From Neurospora tetrasperma FGSC 2508 (lineage: Eukaryota > Ascomycota > Sordariomycetes > Sordariales > Sordariaceae), in the NCBI RefSeq assembly GCF_000213175.1, contig NW_009799099.1, positions 5,025,161-5,089,160 on the forward strand: DNA of 64,000 bases, given 5' to 3'. Under the pieces are notes generated by a model that ran no database searches, was not told the DNA's origin, and worked only from the letters and a program-made list of their open reading frames with translations. How positions within the stretch are numbered: the stretch's first letter is position 1; each line of letters begins with the position of its first letter. Positions 36,054 through 47,869 of the stretch are shown one piece after another. Made by a program: the position numbers and the translations under genes.

Positions 36054-37650
36054 TTTGTCGGGATGTGTGTGATGTTGGTGTGGTGGAAGGGATTTGGTGG
36101 TTGGTTTAAGGGAGGAGTGTTTCGATAGATAACGACGACGAGGAAGAACGGAAGCTGGCTTTCGGGCAAGGTTAAAAAAAGGGAAACCCAAACAAACGCG
36201 GTTCGGTTGGCAAAGGGGGGGGGGTCGGTGGTTTTGGGGGGCTACCTTAGGCGGCGGCGGAAGATAGCAGAGCGGCGACTGGATACCCGACCTTATGGAT
36301 TGGATGCGAAAAGGGGAAGCGGTGACATGACAGTGGAGGGGAACGACTCACTGAAACCGGCGAGCCAGCGAAGGCCAGCTGGTAAACGGCGCCGGGTGAC
36401 GGTGCCTGATGGTTGTAGATTCCCGTCGATGGGAGCTCTTGAGAGGAACCCCCTCACCAGCTAGGTCCCTCCTCGTCACTTTAGTGAGGTAGGTGCCCTG
36501 CAGAAGTTGGGCGATGACCTTGATACGGAGTCGCGGAGGGGCTCGGCAGGTGAGTATAAAGTATCTCTCTAACGTCTCTTGGTAAGAAGCTCAAGCCTGA
36601 ATAGTTAGCAAAAAACTTTCTCAACCAAACACAGCGGCATTTCCAAGCTAGATCGACGGGAGCAACCGAAGTGATCAGCAGTAGACCCCTCTTCAACAGG
36701 TGGCAGCTTCTTCTTCATCAGACTTTGTTTGGGATTCTTCACCGTTCTTTTGCAAAGCCATGGGATTCCACGACCCATCTATTCCGCCTCATTGACCGCC
36801 GAGACGGACAACTTGAAGAGTCTGCTGTCAGTCTGACACTAACAACAATATGAAGATATTCCCTGATGTTGTTCTAATGCCCCTCATTCATCTTACGCAC
36901 CTCCTTCTATAACAAAGCACGCCGTTTTCTGATAGTACAAGAGAGTCTGTATATGACGCCAGAAGGGTCAAGCATTGATCCATCCAAATGTCGTCCCAAC
37001 AACAAGCGGAGCTCTTCATTTAACCTAACAACTTTAATAAAGAGACGATAGAACCAAAGTGCCAACAACAGGCACAAGTTGCTAAAGTTGGGACCTGATA
37101 CGCAACCATCACCAACGCCAATCTCGAATCTAAACTACGAAGTCCTGAGGTATACCCAGTTACTTAAAGGTATAGTGAAAACAAGCCGGTAGCCCTTATA
37201 TCGTACAAGTCTTAACTCAAGAGCGTTTAATGTCCAGGGTTCCAGTCAGGCTATTCGGATCCGTAACTGACCACTTTAATATAAATTATAAAACTGACAT
37301 CTTAGTATGCACAATAACAACTTACATTCCCCGGATAGCTTATAATATTGTGTCCTTGACCTCTTGCCAGAGAACTTTTTTGATAGGGAATTTATTAGTA
37401 TAGAGGAGCGATGAGTCTGGCATATTTGAAAGCTGCCCTTCCACATATGCCCCCACGTTATCCTAGTTAGCAAATATGTCCACTTTGTGTCACAGGTTGA
37501 CATTGCTTATATAGTGTGCATTCCGTGTTCTGCCTTGCAAGCAGAACAGCGGCCTATCTTTTGGTAGTTTGGCTCACTAGGTATATGCACCCTAGCCTGT
37601 CATACTTTGGAGGCGTCGTAGAAGAATTGGCTGATATCTGCAAGAAGTGG
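36054..37650. other. Gene-free stretch, partly AT-rich
   Basis: Upstream flank of profilin, then a stretch that becomes AT-rich from about 36.9 kb towards the NACHT relic. No gene recognised. The AT-rich part on the minus strand may be the eroded C-terminal half of that relic, but I cannot align it to anything. Confidence 0.35.
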
Positions 37651-38105
37651 GTGGCCTTGAAGTGACAAATATTTTTAGGTTTAGGGAAGATCGTCCAAAA
37701 TTGCCCAGCTCGTCCACCCATACATTTTGATGGTCGTCATTATCGAGCAACTCATCGAGTGCGTTAACAACGACGTAAACTCGAGTAAAGCCCTAAATGA
37801 CTTCCCCCAACACCTGAGTCATTTCCTGACGAGATGGCCTGGTGCACTTTGATGCGTGTTTCTTATAGAGCGCTCTCACACCCGGCAGCAAGGATTCCAT
37901 TGAGAGACACAGCTGCTTTGTGAGGCTGGAAAGAAGTTCGAGGGCTGTTTGCTCGTCCTGGCGTTTGTAGTCGCAGTATATATAAGCGACCTCAGTTCCA
38001 CCGGCTAGAGAACGGGAAATACTCGCTAAATCTTCGATAACGATCGAAGATAAGATGGTCTTTCCCGCTCCTTGGATGAGTTTATCCTAGGAACCTTTCT
38101 GGAAG
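37651..38105 (-). pseudogene. Relic of a NACHT-domain NLR gene
   Basis: Read on the minus strand from about 38085, the translation contains a P-loop remnant QGAGKTILSSIVIEDL, then VAYIYCDYKRQDEQTALELL, SLTKQLCLSMESLLPG, a TRPSRQEMTQVL block and, after an in-frame TAG, TRVYVVVNALDEL (Walker B region). This order (GIPGAGKT, YIYCDYK, hhhVDALDE) is diagnostic of fungal NACHT proteins, usually followed by ankyrin or WD repeats. Here neither an N-terminal domain nor downstream repeats could be found, and the stop lies between Walker A and Walker B. It is unrelated in detail to the ankyrin/ZZ gene at 16-22.7 kb, which has no P-loop. Confidence 0.78.
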
Positions 38106-38510
38106 ACAGACAGGGGTTGCATATCCGGCTGGGGCGTAGCAACTCTGGCGTTCCTGGGCGCAAGCTTTTCCTTGTCGATACAAGAAGCATCAGAATACTG
38201 GGCGGCGATCACGAAGAAGGCCATCCAATTGCCGTCACCGGCGCTCTCATCCGGGCCCTTTAGAGTGATAACTATTCACAGAACAAGTTGCATTGGCGTC
38301 GACACAATTTGGGATATGGATCTGACGACAAGCATCCTACTGCCTTGTCTGGGTGATTTGGGTTTCTCTCTCCTTTCTTTTTCATTTGGAAGACACCTTC
38401 TCCGGCGACTTACCATCCTTGACAATCACCCGTAACCATCTCGGGGGCTCTCGATTTGGAACGCTGATTGGCCTCAAACTGGTCCCTTGCATCCCCTGCC
38501 TTCAACCCCC

Positions 38511-38607
38511 TATCTTCCTCCTCCCTCAACCTTCCTCTTCCTCCCTTAACCTTCCTCTTCCTCCCTCAACCTTCCTCTTCCTCCCTCAACCTTCCTCTTC
38601 CTCCCTC
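38511..38607 (+). repeat. Pyrimidine minisatellite, 20-bp unit, about five copies
   Basis: The unit CTTCCTCTTCCTCCCTCAAC is repeated almost perfectly (one C/T change in the second copy), with partial copies at both ends. The strand is pure pyrimidine apart from the AA pair. Confidence 0.9.
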
Positions 38608-40024
38608 TTTCTCTAACTTGCTCTTGCTCTTCCTCTCTCTATCTTCTCTCATCTATCATCATGGCACCTCGTCAGCTGGCCTGTATGTACAAAACTGCGG
38701 GATCGAATCAATCAACTGGGTTCAATCCCAACCAGGTATCGCAGCCTATTGGAGCATCGTCTGGTTATTGCGTGCAGGCGCCAGGACACGAGAGACTGAC
38801 AGCCTCGCAAAGTCATTCGGCGTTGGTCCCTACTACTCCTTCTCCTCATTTTCACTGCCAATGCTCGCCAAAGCCAGACAATGGCGGCTATCAAAAGCTT
38901 ATTTCACTGCCTCAGAAAGGCGCAACACATTCTCTTCTCTCTCGTTAGATTGGCGACATCCTTTACATCAAGCCTAATGTCAGCGTGCCACATCAACTTT
39001 TCGTCTTTCAAGGATCAAATGCAGCTTTGATGCTGCAATGGAGGACATGCCAAAAAGGCAACCAGAGGGTTCACTTCGGGTAGCGTTTGTTTTGATATCA
39101 AGGCTTCCAACCTCGATTTGAGCCAAGCCCCATGCAAGTATGCCAGGGGGCGGGTGCTGACACGGGCCCCCACCCAGGCTTAAAGCCATCCCGCCATACC
39201 GTCCGTCCACTCAACCCCCAGCATATGGGGGTAGCGACGGCGAGGTGCTTAGCTTGAAGCCATGCTTGAAGTAGTTGTGGTACGCGTGGTGGCCTCTGGG
39301 CTTCGCGTGCAGTATTAGCGTTCCTTGACATTGCTAGAGTATAACAGACGACAGGCTTGATCTGCTTAGTTCCTTAGGCATGCACTTAGTCAAGGCAGAC
39401 AAGTAAAAAGACGGGCTTATAAATAGGGCACATGCATACTGTGAATGGTGTTGGAGGCTGCTGGCTTCTGATCCTAGAGCTGTGGTTGCCTTGTCGCTCT
39501 CAACGCCGCCGCCACTTTGTTTCGCAGCCCTGGCTATTGGGTTCCCCAGTTAGCTGGCTCAGGTCCGTGAATGGAATGTTCAAATTACTAACAGGAATGG
39601 GTGCGATTCTCACCAAATCTGTTACGGTTCTGCACAACCCATTAACGAAACCACCCACCACCAGTAATGCCAAGGAAATCAGGTCAAAATCAGGTGACGT
39701 GGTTGGACCGCTGACCTCGATAGAAGATAGCCAGACTCCACCTTTGAAATCTGACAGGTTGCGGGGGCAGCGGAAACCTCCGGACTTAGGCAGCTGCAGA
39801 GCCCAGCAAAGCCAAAGAATCATTGGAACCAATCAGTGGTGGTTCTCCCGAAAAGACCCGAGTGCTTTGTTCGTTCGTAGTTTGGTTCTTCAGCGTCTTC
39901 CTGCTCCGCAGCCCTGCCCCGTATGCAGCCAATCGACTCGTCTACAAAGGTGTTGGCGGCTGCACCCACAGTGTGTTGCAAGCCAACCACCATGGTTATG
40001 ACACGCCAGGATGGAGGGGAAGAG

Positions 40025-40105
40025 GTAGGCTGATGCAGGCAGATGAAGAAAGTAGGCTAATGCAGGCAGATGAAGGAGGTAGGTTAAGGCAGGTACATGA
40101 AGGAG
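40025..40105 (+). repeat. Tandem repeat, 27-bp unit, three copies
   Basis: Three head-to-tail 27-mers beginning GTAGG(C/T)T and ending GATGAAG/CATGAAG plus AAA or GAG. The unit is a multiple of three bases, but no credible gene covers it. Confidence 0.85.
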
Positions 40106-41799
40106 GTCCATCGTGATCAGTTTGTCGTAATGGGATCATCAAACCGTGATTCAACAAGACAAGAGCGAGAGATCAGTGTCAGGACGGTCAACTTTTCTCG
40201 TGATCCGCCCAATTATATTCATCTTCTTAGCGCCGCCTCCCCACTCACCGTAATGCCTCCGTCCGAACGGTATGGATATGGGAGGTGGTGGTTCAGTTTT
40301 TTGACCCTACCACGTGATCAAAAGACCTGTTTCCTGTCCTTCCCACTCCCATAGACATGCAGACATATCGCCTGACTAGTAGTTGGGTCGGTGACGACCA
40401 GCGAATCCCAGGTGTTGTATGTTTTTGTGAGTTTTTTTTGGGTGTTTTTGCTTGCTTTTTTTTTATCCATGTGTCTGATCGGTCTTATACAAACGCCTGA
40501 AACTGTGTGTCCTTTCGGTAGGCGAATGATGATGAACGTGTCTCGTAGTATGTAGACGCTTCTTTATTGACCAATTCTTTCTGTATCGGTTAGTGTAAGA
40601 CAAAGATAGAGGTAGGTATCTGGTCGCACTTTCTTGCGCAGTGACAGACAACTATCGGAAGGCCTCGTGGTTTCTCATCCCGTTTACTTTATCCACAACA
40701 CATTAGGCCGTGTCCGAGATAATTCAAACATTCTACCAACAGTACCTTTCGAACAAGGTGCTAAGTTTCATATCGAGTGCCGTCAGCATAGTAGGTCCCG
40801 GACACGATATAAGATTACGAACCCGGATCTCGGATACAGCTGAGTTGCTGAACACGGACACTCGTTAACGGCGGGCTAGGAATAGACTAGAACAGACTAT
40901 AAGTCTATTCCGAATTGATCTACTACCTGGTATGGGTTGTGGTCTTGAGAGTGAGAGGGATAGTTGTGATGTTGAAAGGACAAGGTGGAGGAATCCCCCC
41001 ATCGTTGTTCCAGCGTCCACTGTCAAGATGACGCTCAAATCCAATGACATTACAAAATCCCTCTTTCGATAAAGGTTCTCATGTATGCTATGAGAGGAGA
41101 GAGGGGTTGTAGTTTGACTCAAGAAGTACGTAGTAAAATGTACGGCTCCTTTAAAGGAGACATTGTGTCTGCGAGCAGACACAAACTTGATGACCAAATG
41201 ACATCGAATTGTAGAGGTAGACTTGCCCTTCTTCCCCAATATACAGACTTACGGTTAAAAGCTTATTTTTGGAGGGAGGAACGCCCAAAAAACAGGTATC
41301 TACTACCTCTACGTTACCTCCATATCATACACTCCAATCCCCCCCGGACGCTACTATCCTCTCGACACTACTACCCATTAGCACAGCATCACATACCCGG
41401 AGGAGGAGCTAACAGTTTTCTCCTTCCAGGAACGCCGGTAGTACAGAAGGCAATGGGCTCTGAAGATCCAGAAGGCTCCAAGGATCATTTCTCAGCCCCT
41501 AGCCGAGGAATCTGTCTCGGACCTCTAACAACATCCTACTTTCGAAGGACTTGTCTCGGGTGCTGCGGGACAGTACATAGACAGAAACGCGCCAACCAAA
41601 ACCAAGATCTCCCATATAGCAAAGCAGCTGCTCGATGGGGCGGTCAACCTTGTGACAGGTGTATAATGTTTGTAGTTGCGCGAGGTCGCGCAACAGAGAG
41701 GCCCATAGCTGCATAGGATACCTCTATGCTTTTGCAGCGGAACATAACTTTAACCCTACAAAAGCCGTGATTACCGCCCGCCCCCGCTAGACAACACGC

Positions 41800-42237
41800 T
41801 CAAAAGAAAAGCTCCCAAGCGGCCTTGGCTGTCATCCCCAAAAGCACAACCGAACTCGTGGCAAAAACCGGAAAGCGCAGAAGAACATTGTTGGTCGTAA
41901 CATGTATCAAGCTGTGAAGGACTCGCAGACCCACGTAACCCCACGCCAAGCGTACGGTAGTCTTGTCCTTGACATCCATCAAGCTCAATGCAAGCAACAC
42001 CGCGTAGAATTGGGTAGGTTGTTCCAGCAAATTGTTGAAGTTATCCGCCGGCCACTGTACGAAAGGAGGCAATTTCTCTGCTTTTTGCTGTTTGACAGTG
42101 TTTGGATCGAACGTGACGCCATACTTGGACAGCGCTGGAGTTCTGCGTATGTATAGCAGAGTTTCCATAGCAAAAGTCCAAACATTGAGGCCGACGAGGG
42201 GGCCAAGGAGTGGCTTGTTGACAAGGAGAGTCGACAT
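41800..42237 (-). CDS. MAPEG-family membrane protein
   Basis: 145 residues in a single exon from the ATG at 42237. Four hydrophobic segments can be seen, at about 8-28, 70-88, 94-113 and 120-142. The first loop contains the MAPEG-type N-x-x-E-x-P pattern (NFNNLLEQPTQFYAVLLAL), and LAWGYVGLRVLHSLIHVTTN matches the third-helix RVxHSxxH block of the family. MAPEG proteins (membrane-associated proteins in eicosanoid and glutathione metabolism) are trimeric endoplasmic-reticulum enzymes, often glutathione transferases or peroxidases; fungal members of this short type are mostly uncharacterised. Length is normal. The gene stands alone with no close neighbour. Confidence 0.85.
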   Translation of the reverse strand: MSTLLVNKPLLGPLVGLNVWTFAMETLLYIRRTPALSKYGVTFDPNTVKQQKAEKLPPFVQWPADNFNNLLEQPTQFYAVLLALSLMDVKDKTTVRLAWGYVGLRVLHSLIHVTTNNVLLRFPVFATSSVVLLGMTAKAAWELFF

Positions 42238-44300
42238 GATGGCTATCCGGTGTTAGTTCTGTCGCTATAGGAGTAGATACTAGGGGAGCAGGAACGACTA
42301 ACATGATTGAGGTGGGTGTGGAATAACTTTTTGGTAGAGGAGGAGAGATGGTTCAATATAAGAAGTGTCCAGGTAGAGGTGATGTTGCCGTGATAAATAT
42401 ATGGCCCATATGATTCATTCTGACTGCGAACCTCAAAGTGGTGCCCCGGAACTCTATATTATAGGTAGCATACAAGTGAATCCCTGCTTTCAGTATTAAT
42501 AATCAAGCTACTTAGGGGTTGTGGTGCTGTTATGGGGCATTCTTGGTGGATACCTACCTAGATGCTCTATCTTATTATAGCAGCTGCTCACCAGAGCGCA
42601 TGGTCTGTCCTATAAGAGTGCTCGTACCGTCAACCTCTACCAAGGTTGACGGATCATCGATCAATATCATACCAACCTAACGTCTATCTTGCTTACACTC
42701 AGTGAAGTCGTATGCGAGAGTCCCAGGTTGAGGCTCGCGACAGCTCTTATCTCCAGCTTCCTTTGACAAGACTGTCGTCAATCGTTACGCACTGTTGCTC
42801 TGTCCAGCAACCAGTTGCTCACTCTATCATTCTCTGTTGTCATCACTTGTAAAGCACATCTTCGCGTAACAGGTGCGGTTTGGTGGTAGGCGGGACCTTT
42901 TCTCAACCCCTGCTCAATAAGTAGGGGGGATTTTAATTCTGGGACAGACTTTTAATTTGGGACATCTGAACTATTAGGCTGCACTACAGAAAACTGTTAG
43001 TGGGAAGATGCAACAACGAAGACGACACCAACTATTTTTCTAAAATTCTATAAAAATTTGAAAAGAGAGAAGGCTTATAAAGGAAGAGGCTCTCCAAATT
43101 ACATCAGATTTGGCCAGGCTGTTGGGGGGAAATTTCAATTGCAAGCGTTTCTTTTATTATACATTATTCTATACTCTCGCGCGACTAAAAGTGACGATGC
43201 CCCTGTTTGGCAACTATAAAAGGAGTTCGTAGTTATTGTTGGCCCGAATTATGAAAAATTTTATCCCAGAATAAAATTTCCCCCTCTTTTATAAGAGGGG
43301 GTTGACAAAAGGCTCCAACCAAGCCGCCTGACAACCCCCAAGTAATGCTTGTTATAGGGCTGTCACCTAGAATAGAACCCAAAAACCCCCCACGAATGTC
43401 CCTACATTCTTGTCTGTTAGTCTGGATAACAAACCTTTCCCTACGTACAGGAAACATTTGCAAAAATCGTGCAACACTTCCGGGAGCGAGATGCGGAATG
43501 CACACATGATACGGATGCAATGCCTCCATCTGCCAGAGCGTCTGGTGATCATGGGCGTATGTACCTTGGCTTGAGATGGCGCCACGTGATACATTAGACA
43601 GAATGCCGCGATTATCTGGTCTTGAGTGGGTGGTGTCGGATATTTGAGGCCAAACTAGCAAACACCGTGTAAGACGGCTCTAGCACATTAAAACGTTATC
43701 ATTAATTGCGCGGCTGACGAAACGCGGATAATATTATCGTACACTACTATTGAACGGTTTGAAATTCGCTGTTAGTGTGTCTATGCCGAGTATGTGGACA
43801 TTGTATCACTTACACCAAGACATATATGGTCATCAAGACCACGAATCTGAGGTCAAATGTTGTCACACTTTACTCCCTGGCCCTAATTCTAACTGCCCAA
43901 GCATTGCTGGAGAGCCCTCGTGTCAACAAGAGTTCTACTAATGAACTGTCACTTTGGAGAAAGGCAAATACAGAGAGTGTACAAGGTAACAAGTTCTCAT
44001 TTGGAGGTAATTGTCCTTTGTAAAAAAGCTCGTAGCCGTTAGTCGACATACTTTTCCTCGTCGTCCATTACCACAATGGGGGTATCATATCGTTACCGCC
44101 CAACTCAATGATTGAGAAGGTGCGTTTGAAGTGAAAGCAAGGAACGTGGTATAGGTGGTACATGCTAGGATAGTACACAAGCGAGAAAGAGGTATCCTCG
44201 AGTCATTAACAAAAAGGAAAGTAACAAGTCATAAAAGTCGTAAAAGCCATTAAGCCATGAACGCCACCGGAGTTCAACTTTCTAGCCAGACACCAACAGA
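42238..44300. other. Gene-free stretch, AT-rich in part
   Basis: No gene recognised. A 142-codon minus-strand frame at 43233-43661 contains protein-like text (WQMEALHPYHVC, VARFLQMFP) but I cannot place it in a family; it may be a gene fragment. A strong hairpin occurs at 43280-43301. Confidence 0.35.
43280..43301. repeat. Perfect hairpin, 9-bp stem
   Basis: CCCCCTCTT, loop TTAT, AAGAGGGGG. The surrounding 30 bp is AT-rich, which makes the GC-rich stem stand out. It is not placed at a gene end I can identify. Confidence 0.7.
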
Positions 44301-45556
44301 TTAGATGCCGCTATAAGTCTCCTGGTGGGTCTTGATGCTGTTCCTCCTCTCGCGGTGGTGCCCGTGGTCGTCGTGCTCAATGACAGGCTCGCCGATGCTC
44401 TTGCGGAGAACAGAAGGAGGGACCTGAGCAGCGTCTGTGGGATCCTTGTGGGCGAGGTTTGAAATGTGAGGTTGTCTTGAAAGAAGCTGTTAGCTTAAGT
44501 GTTGCCAGGACGCCACAGGCCGACCTCAAAGAGGATGTTCGGCCACGGGCAAGATAACTCGCATTTACTTACTTACTGTTGATAGGTCTTGTTACCGCCG
44601 ACGGTCTTGCTGCCATCGAGGTCAGAGTCGACGCGGGGGTCCAACTTGTTGACCATGTCGGATTTGTGAGGGCCGGCAGTGTTGGGAGCGGGGCCAGGGC
44701 CGGAGTGGTGACCGAGGTTGGCGCGGCCATCACGGTCGGAGTCGACACGGGGGTCAAGAGTGTTGGCAGCACGGCTATCGTGAGGGCCGTGGGTACCAGT
44801 AGGAGCACCGTGGGTGCCGGTCATACCGGTATGGCCGGAACCAGCAACGTTGGAGTGGGTGTTGGAGCTGAAGGGGTGGTTCTGGCGATCGTGGGTGCCG
44901 ATGGTGCCAAAGGTCCCGGTGTTGTGAGTGCCAGTGGTGTTGCCAGCGGTCCTGGAGCCGTCACGGTCAGAGTCAACACGGGGGTCGAGAGCGTTGGCGC
45001 CACGAGAACTGTGGGGGCCATAGGCGCCCTCGGAGGTACCGTGGGTGTTGGAAGAGCCGAAGGTGTTACCAGTGGTATGAGTACCGTGGGTGCCGGTAGA
45101 GCCAAAGGTGTTGCCAGTGCTGTGTGTGTTGTAACCGGCGCCAGTGCCGGCAGTGCGGGAACCGTCACGGTCGGAGTCGACACGAGGGTCTAGGGCGTTG
45201 GCGGCACGAGAGCCGTGGGGGCCATAGGCACCCTCGGAAGTGCCATGTGTTGTGCCGGTGTGAGCGCCAGTGTGAGTGCCGACGTGGGTACCGGTGGTGT
45301 TGGAGCCAGAATAAGTAGGGTTACCGCCAAGAGTGTGGGCCTCCGGGTGGCCAGCGCCGTAAGCGGCGTGACCACTGCCGTGCTCGCCGTGACTGGCAAC
45401 CTTGCGGTGGGAACCATCCATGTCGGAGTCTACACGGGGGTCGGCGGCGTTGGCAACGCGGGAGTTGTGGGGGCCGGCAGTGCCTTCAGGAGCGCCGTGG
45501 TGAGCAGAGTTGTCGCTGTGGACAGCCTCCTTGATCTTGTTGATGATGCTGGACAT
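44301..45556 (-). CDS. Hydrophilic repeat protein with DPRVDSDxDG repeats
   Basis: Two exons, 45556-44577 and 44475-44301, with a GTAAGT...CAAG intron, give 384 residues. Removing the intron adds a C-terminal segment ending HRERRNSIKTHQETYSGI. The N-terminus is MSSIINKIKEAVHSD. The body contains five copies of a module of the form GPHxSRxANxxDPRVDSDxDGS, separated by Gly/Thr/His-rich linkers with many THG/THT triplets. There is no signal peptide or membrane segment, almost no large hydrophobic residues and no Cys, so the protein should be largely disordered, like stress-associated hydrophilins. Each repeat carries D-x-D-x-D-G, the core of EF-hand/dockerin calcium loops, so calcium binding is possible. 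Similar fungal proteins are often labelled cell surface or period-like protein on weak grounds. The coding strand is highly repetitive, so repeat number may vary between strains. Confidence 0.85.
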
Positions 45557-47249
45557 TTTGGATGATGTTCTTGTGTGTTGAGTATGGGTTGGGGGTATAA
45601 TGTAAAGGTGGTTGGGGTATCAGAGTGTGTGTTGTTCGTTGTGGTCGGTTGTAGTGTAGGTTGTTGATGATGATGATGATGAATCGAGAATATGAGCTGA
45701 GGTCGCAAGAAGGAGGTGTTCTTTATAACCAAAGTCGACCTCGCTTCATGACTGAGAAAGGCGTATGGGAAAGGGGGCTATGGCATCATCTCGATCCAGT
45801 TCGGACGGCAGCCAAGGCCACCAGGTACCGCAGGGAAGGTGAGGCCGGCAGAGAACGAGGCATCTGATACTGGTACATGTCGTTCCTGCTTGACTATGCC
45901 TGTTGGCTGTGAGTGTACACTACATGTGCAAGACAGCAAGGCAGGTACCTGGCGGAACGTGTAAGTGGTACGTACCTCTACTCAATGGTCGTCTTGTCCA
46001 GTGTCGTCATCAGTGCGTGAAGTGCAGACGAGACGAACAAGGACCGGTACAACGCCATCTGGGGCAAACCCGCAGCCAATGCTTTCTCGTCAGGAACAAG
46101 CAGATTCGGTCAGATGTGAAAGAAAAGATGGAGGAAAAGACGTCATTCAAAGAGGAAGACTCATCTGGACCGTCAGAATTACATCTTGACAAACCCGAAG
46201 AGGAAGTGAGAAGTGACAATCAGGGTCCCGATCATCTGGACGGTGCTTCACAAGGGAGCTCCAAGACACTGCAACAAGAGTCCAAGAGCGATTCGTCAGC
46301 TCCTACCAACTTTTCCATGTTCCGTCGCCAAGAAGTGTGTCTTCTGGCCTTCTGTTCAGCCTTCTAATGGTGAAGATCTTCACAGTCACCAAGGCAGATG
46401 AAAGAAAAGCCGACCTGGACAAGGCAATATGGATGTTACCATTCGGGAAAATCCAGGTGATTGCAGCCGTCTGTACGACCGATCTACCGCCACACATGCC
46501 GCTCCCATGGATAATACGAGTTCGATGTTATTAACAGGATTGCGACTGTGTGTTTGTTCCTGTTGTAGCTGCTCGGCTGGGGGCCAAATACTGACAAGGA
46601 GCTTAGAGTTTCAAACTGAATTTCCCCGCGCCGTTGCAATGTCTCAAACAGTCAACATGTCTCTCCGCATGACCCCACTAGTCTGACGTCATAATGTCCC
46701 ACTTCAGCCCTACACCAATGACGCAGCTTCAATGCGACGTTTGCCAGGTTCCTTCCAACCAACGCTGGAGACAAATTTAGTCGCATACTAATTAAGACCA
46801 GGAAGATATTACGATCAACGAGATATTTATGCAAACGAGTATAGGTAGTAAACTGGATTCTCAAGTGTTTCAGCTCCCACGCGAGGCCAAGAAGCAAGCA
46901 ACATGGCGGCCAATCATAACATATGCGGCCCGTTTTCCGTCATTATCATCCCAGAAGGTCTCCATAAACGTCCGTCATTCCATCTGTTGCTCAGGGGTAG
47001 GTAAAGAGAGATGCGATTAAAGAGTGGGGTCCAAACAGTACATCATTAGCGCGGTCCAGATCCATTCGTTCTCGGGGTATCAGGTATCATTTCCGTCCAT
47101 CAGTCTTCAACAAAACATCTCCAGTCCAAAATTACAGTAGCTGGGGGAAACAAGGCCGACATTCCGCCTCTGTGCAAGTCATCAAGCCATCTGTCACTTG
47201 TCCGTAGGCGAATTTCCTACATTCGACACTCAATGGCGAGTACCTGAAT
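45557..47249. other. Intergenic region with no recognised gene
   Basis: The first 150 bp upstream of the repeat-protein gene contains GTTGTTG and ATGATGATG low-complexity tracts. Open frames at 45903-46367 and 46652-46897 have no recognisable domain. Confidence 0.4.
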
Positions 47250-47869
47250 TTAGACGCGAGAACGGTACCAACGACGGCGACGATATCCAGCATCAACAGG
47301 GGCGGGGGTATGGCGACGAACCCAGTAGAGACTATTCCATATGTTAGCATCTGGACATACCTTGGAAGAAAAAAGGTGATAAAACTTACCCAACCAAAGC
47401 ACTAACAAGCCAACAAATGGCGCTAAGAAAGGCAAAAGCAACCGTAGCCTTCCACTCACCACAGCCCACACCATCAAAGCCAACATTATCCCAATCAAAT
47501 ACATATCTGCCCACTAGTTAGCACCCGTCAAACTTATCTCCCCTTCCTTTACTGGTGAAAAACCCGGGACACTTACCCACAAACCCCATGCAACCAATTT
47601 ACCAACAGCCCAAAGCTCACAAACCACATAACAGAAATGACCAGGTCCATGGGCCAGTGGATGAACGAGCTCGAGAAGGGAAACAGCCAGACGATGGCAA
47701 AGAGAATGGACAAACCCGCCACCACTTCAGTGTAAATGTGTCGGCCGAGATCCCATGGTGAATTGCCGCGAGCGGCGTGCAGGAAGCGCCCGTTAAGGGC
47801 GGCAACGATGGTTGCGAATGCAAGCTCCGCAAGGCGGAGGATGATGGAGATGATGTCTACCAGGATCAT
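47250..47869 (-). CDS. MARVEL-domain four-helix membrane protein
   Basis: Three exons (47869-47577, 47506-47390, 47331-47250) with GTAAGT donors and consistent phases give 163 residues. Four membrane segments are present at about 4-24, 46-66, 74-92 and 118-138. The loop before helix 4 contains VFDWDNVG...GCGEWKATVAFAFLSAICWL, the conserved Cys/Trp-Lys block of fungal MARVEL proteins, and the C-terminus is basic (YRRRRWYRSRV). Splicing is essential to see this, because exon 2 is read in a frame different from the longest open frame there. MARVEL proteins sit in cholesterol- or ergosterol-rich plasma-membrane or vesicle membranes and are linked to membrane apposition and trafficking; no specific role is known for this type. 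Confidence 0.85.

Larger units (their letters stand above)
38106..41799. other. Gene-free stretch with two minisatellites
   Basis: Open frames of up to 211 codons (41081-41716, plus) and 189 codons (39432-40001, plus) occur but overlap open frames on the other strand and show no domain; I do not call them genes. Tandem repeats at 38511-38607 and 40025-40105 are listed separately. Confidence 0.4.

Noticed and set aside
38511-38607. Possible CRISPR-like array
   Set aside because: The 20-bp units are directly abutting with no unique spacers, so it is a simple minisatellite, and the DNA is eukaryotic.
39432-40001. 189-codon plus-strand frame
   Set aside because: Overlaps an open minus-strand frame, composition is not coding-like and no family is recognised.
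41081-41716. 211-codon plus-strand frame
   Set aside because: Length alone is notable, but the translation is mixed low-complexity text without any motif, and codon choice looks random.
44579-45565. Long plus-strand open frames opposite the repeat-protein gene
   Set aside because: They are antisense shadows of the Gly/Thr/His-rich repeats; the minus-strand frame has a proper start, intron and conserved-looking repeats.
47250-47504. 84-codon minus-strand frame beginning MYLIGIMLALM
   Set aside because: It is the wrong frame through MARVEL exon 2; the spliced frame gives the conserved Cys/Trp-Lys block.
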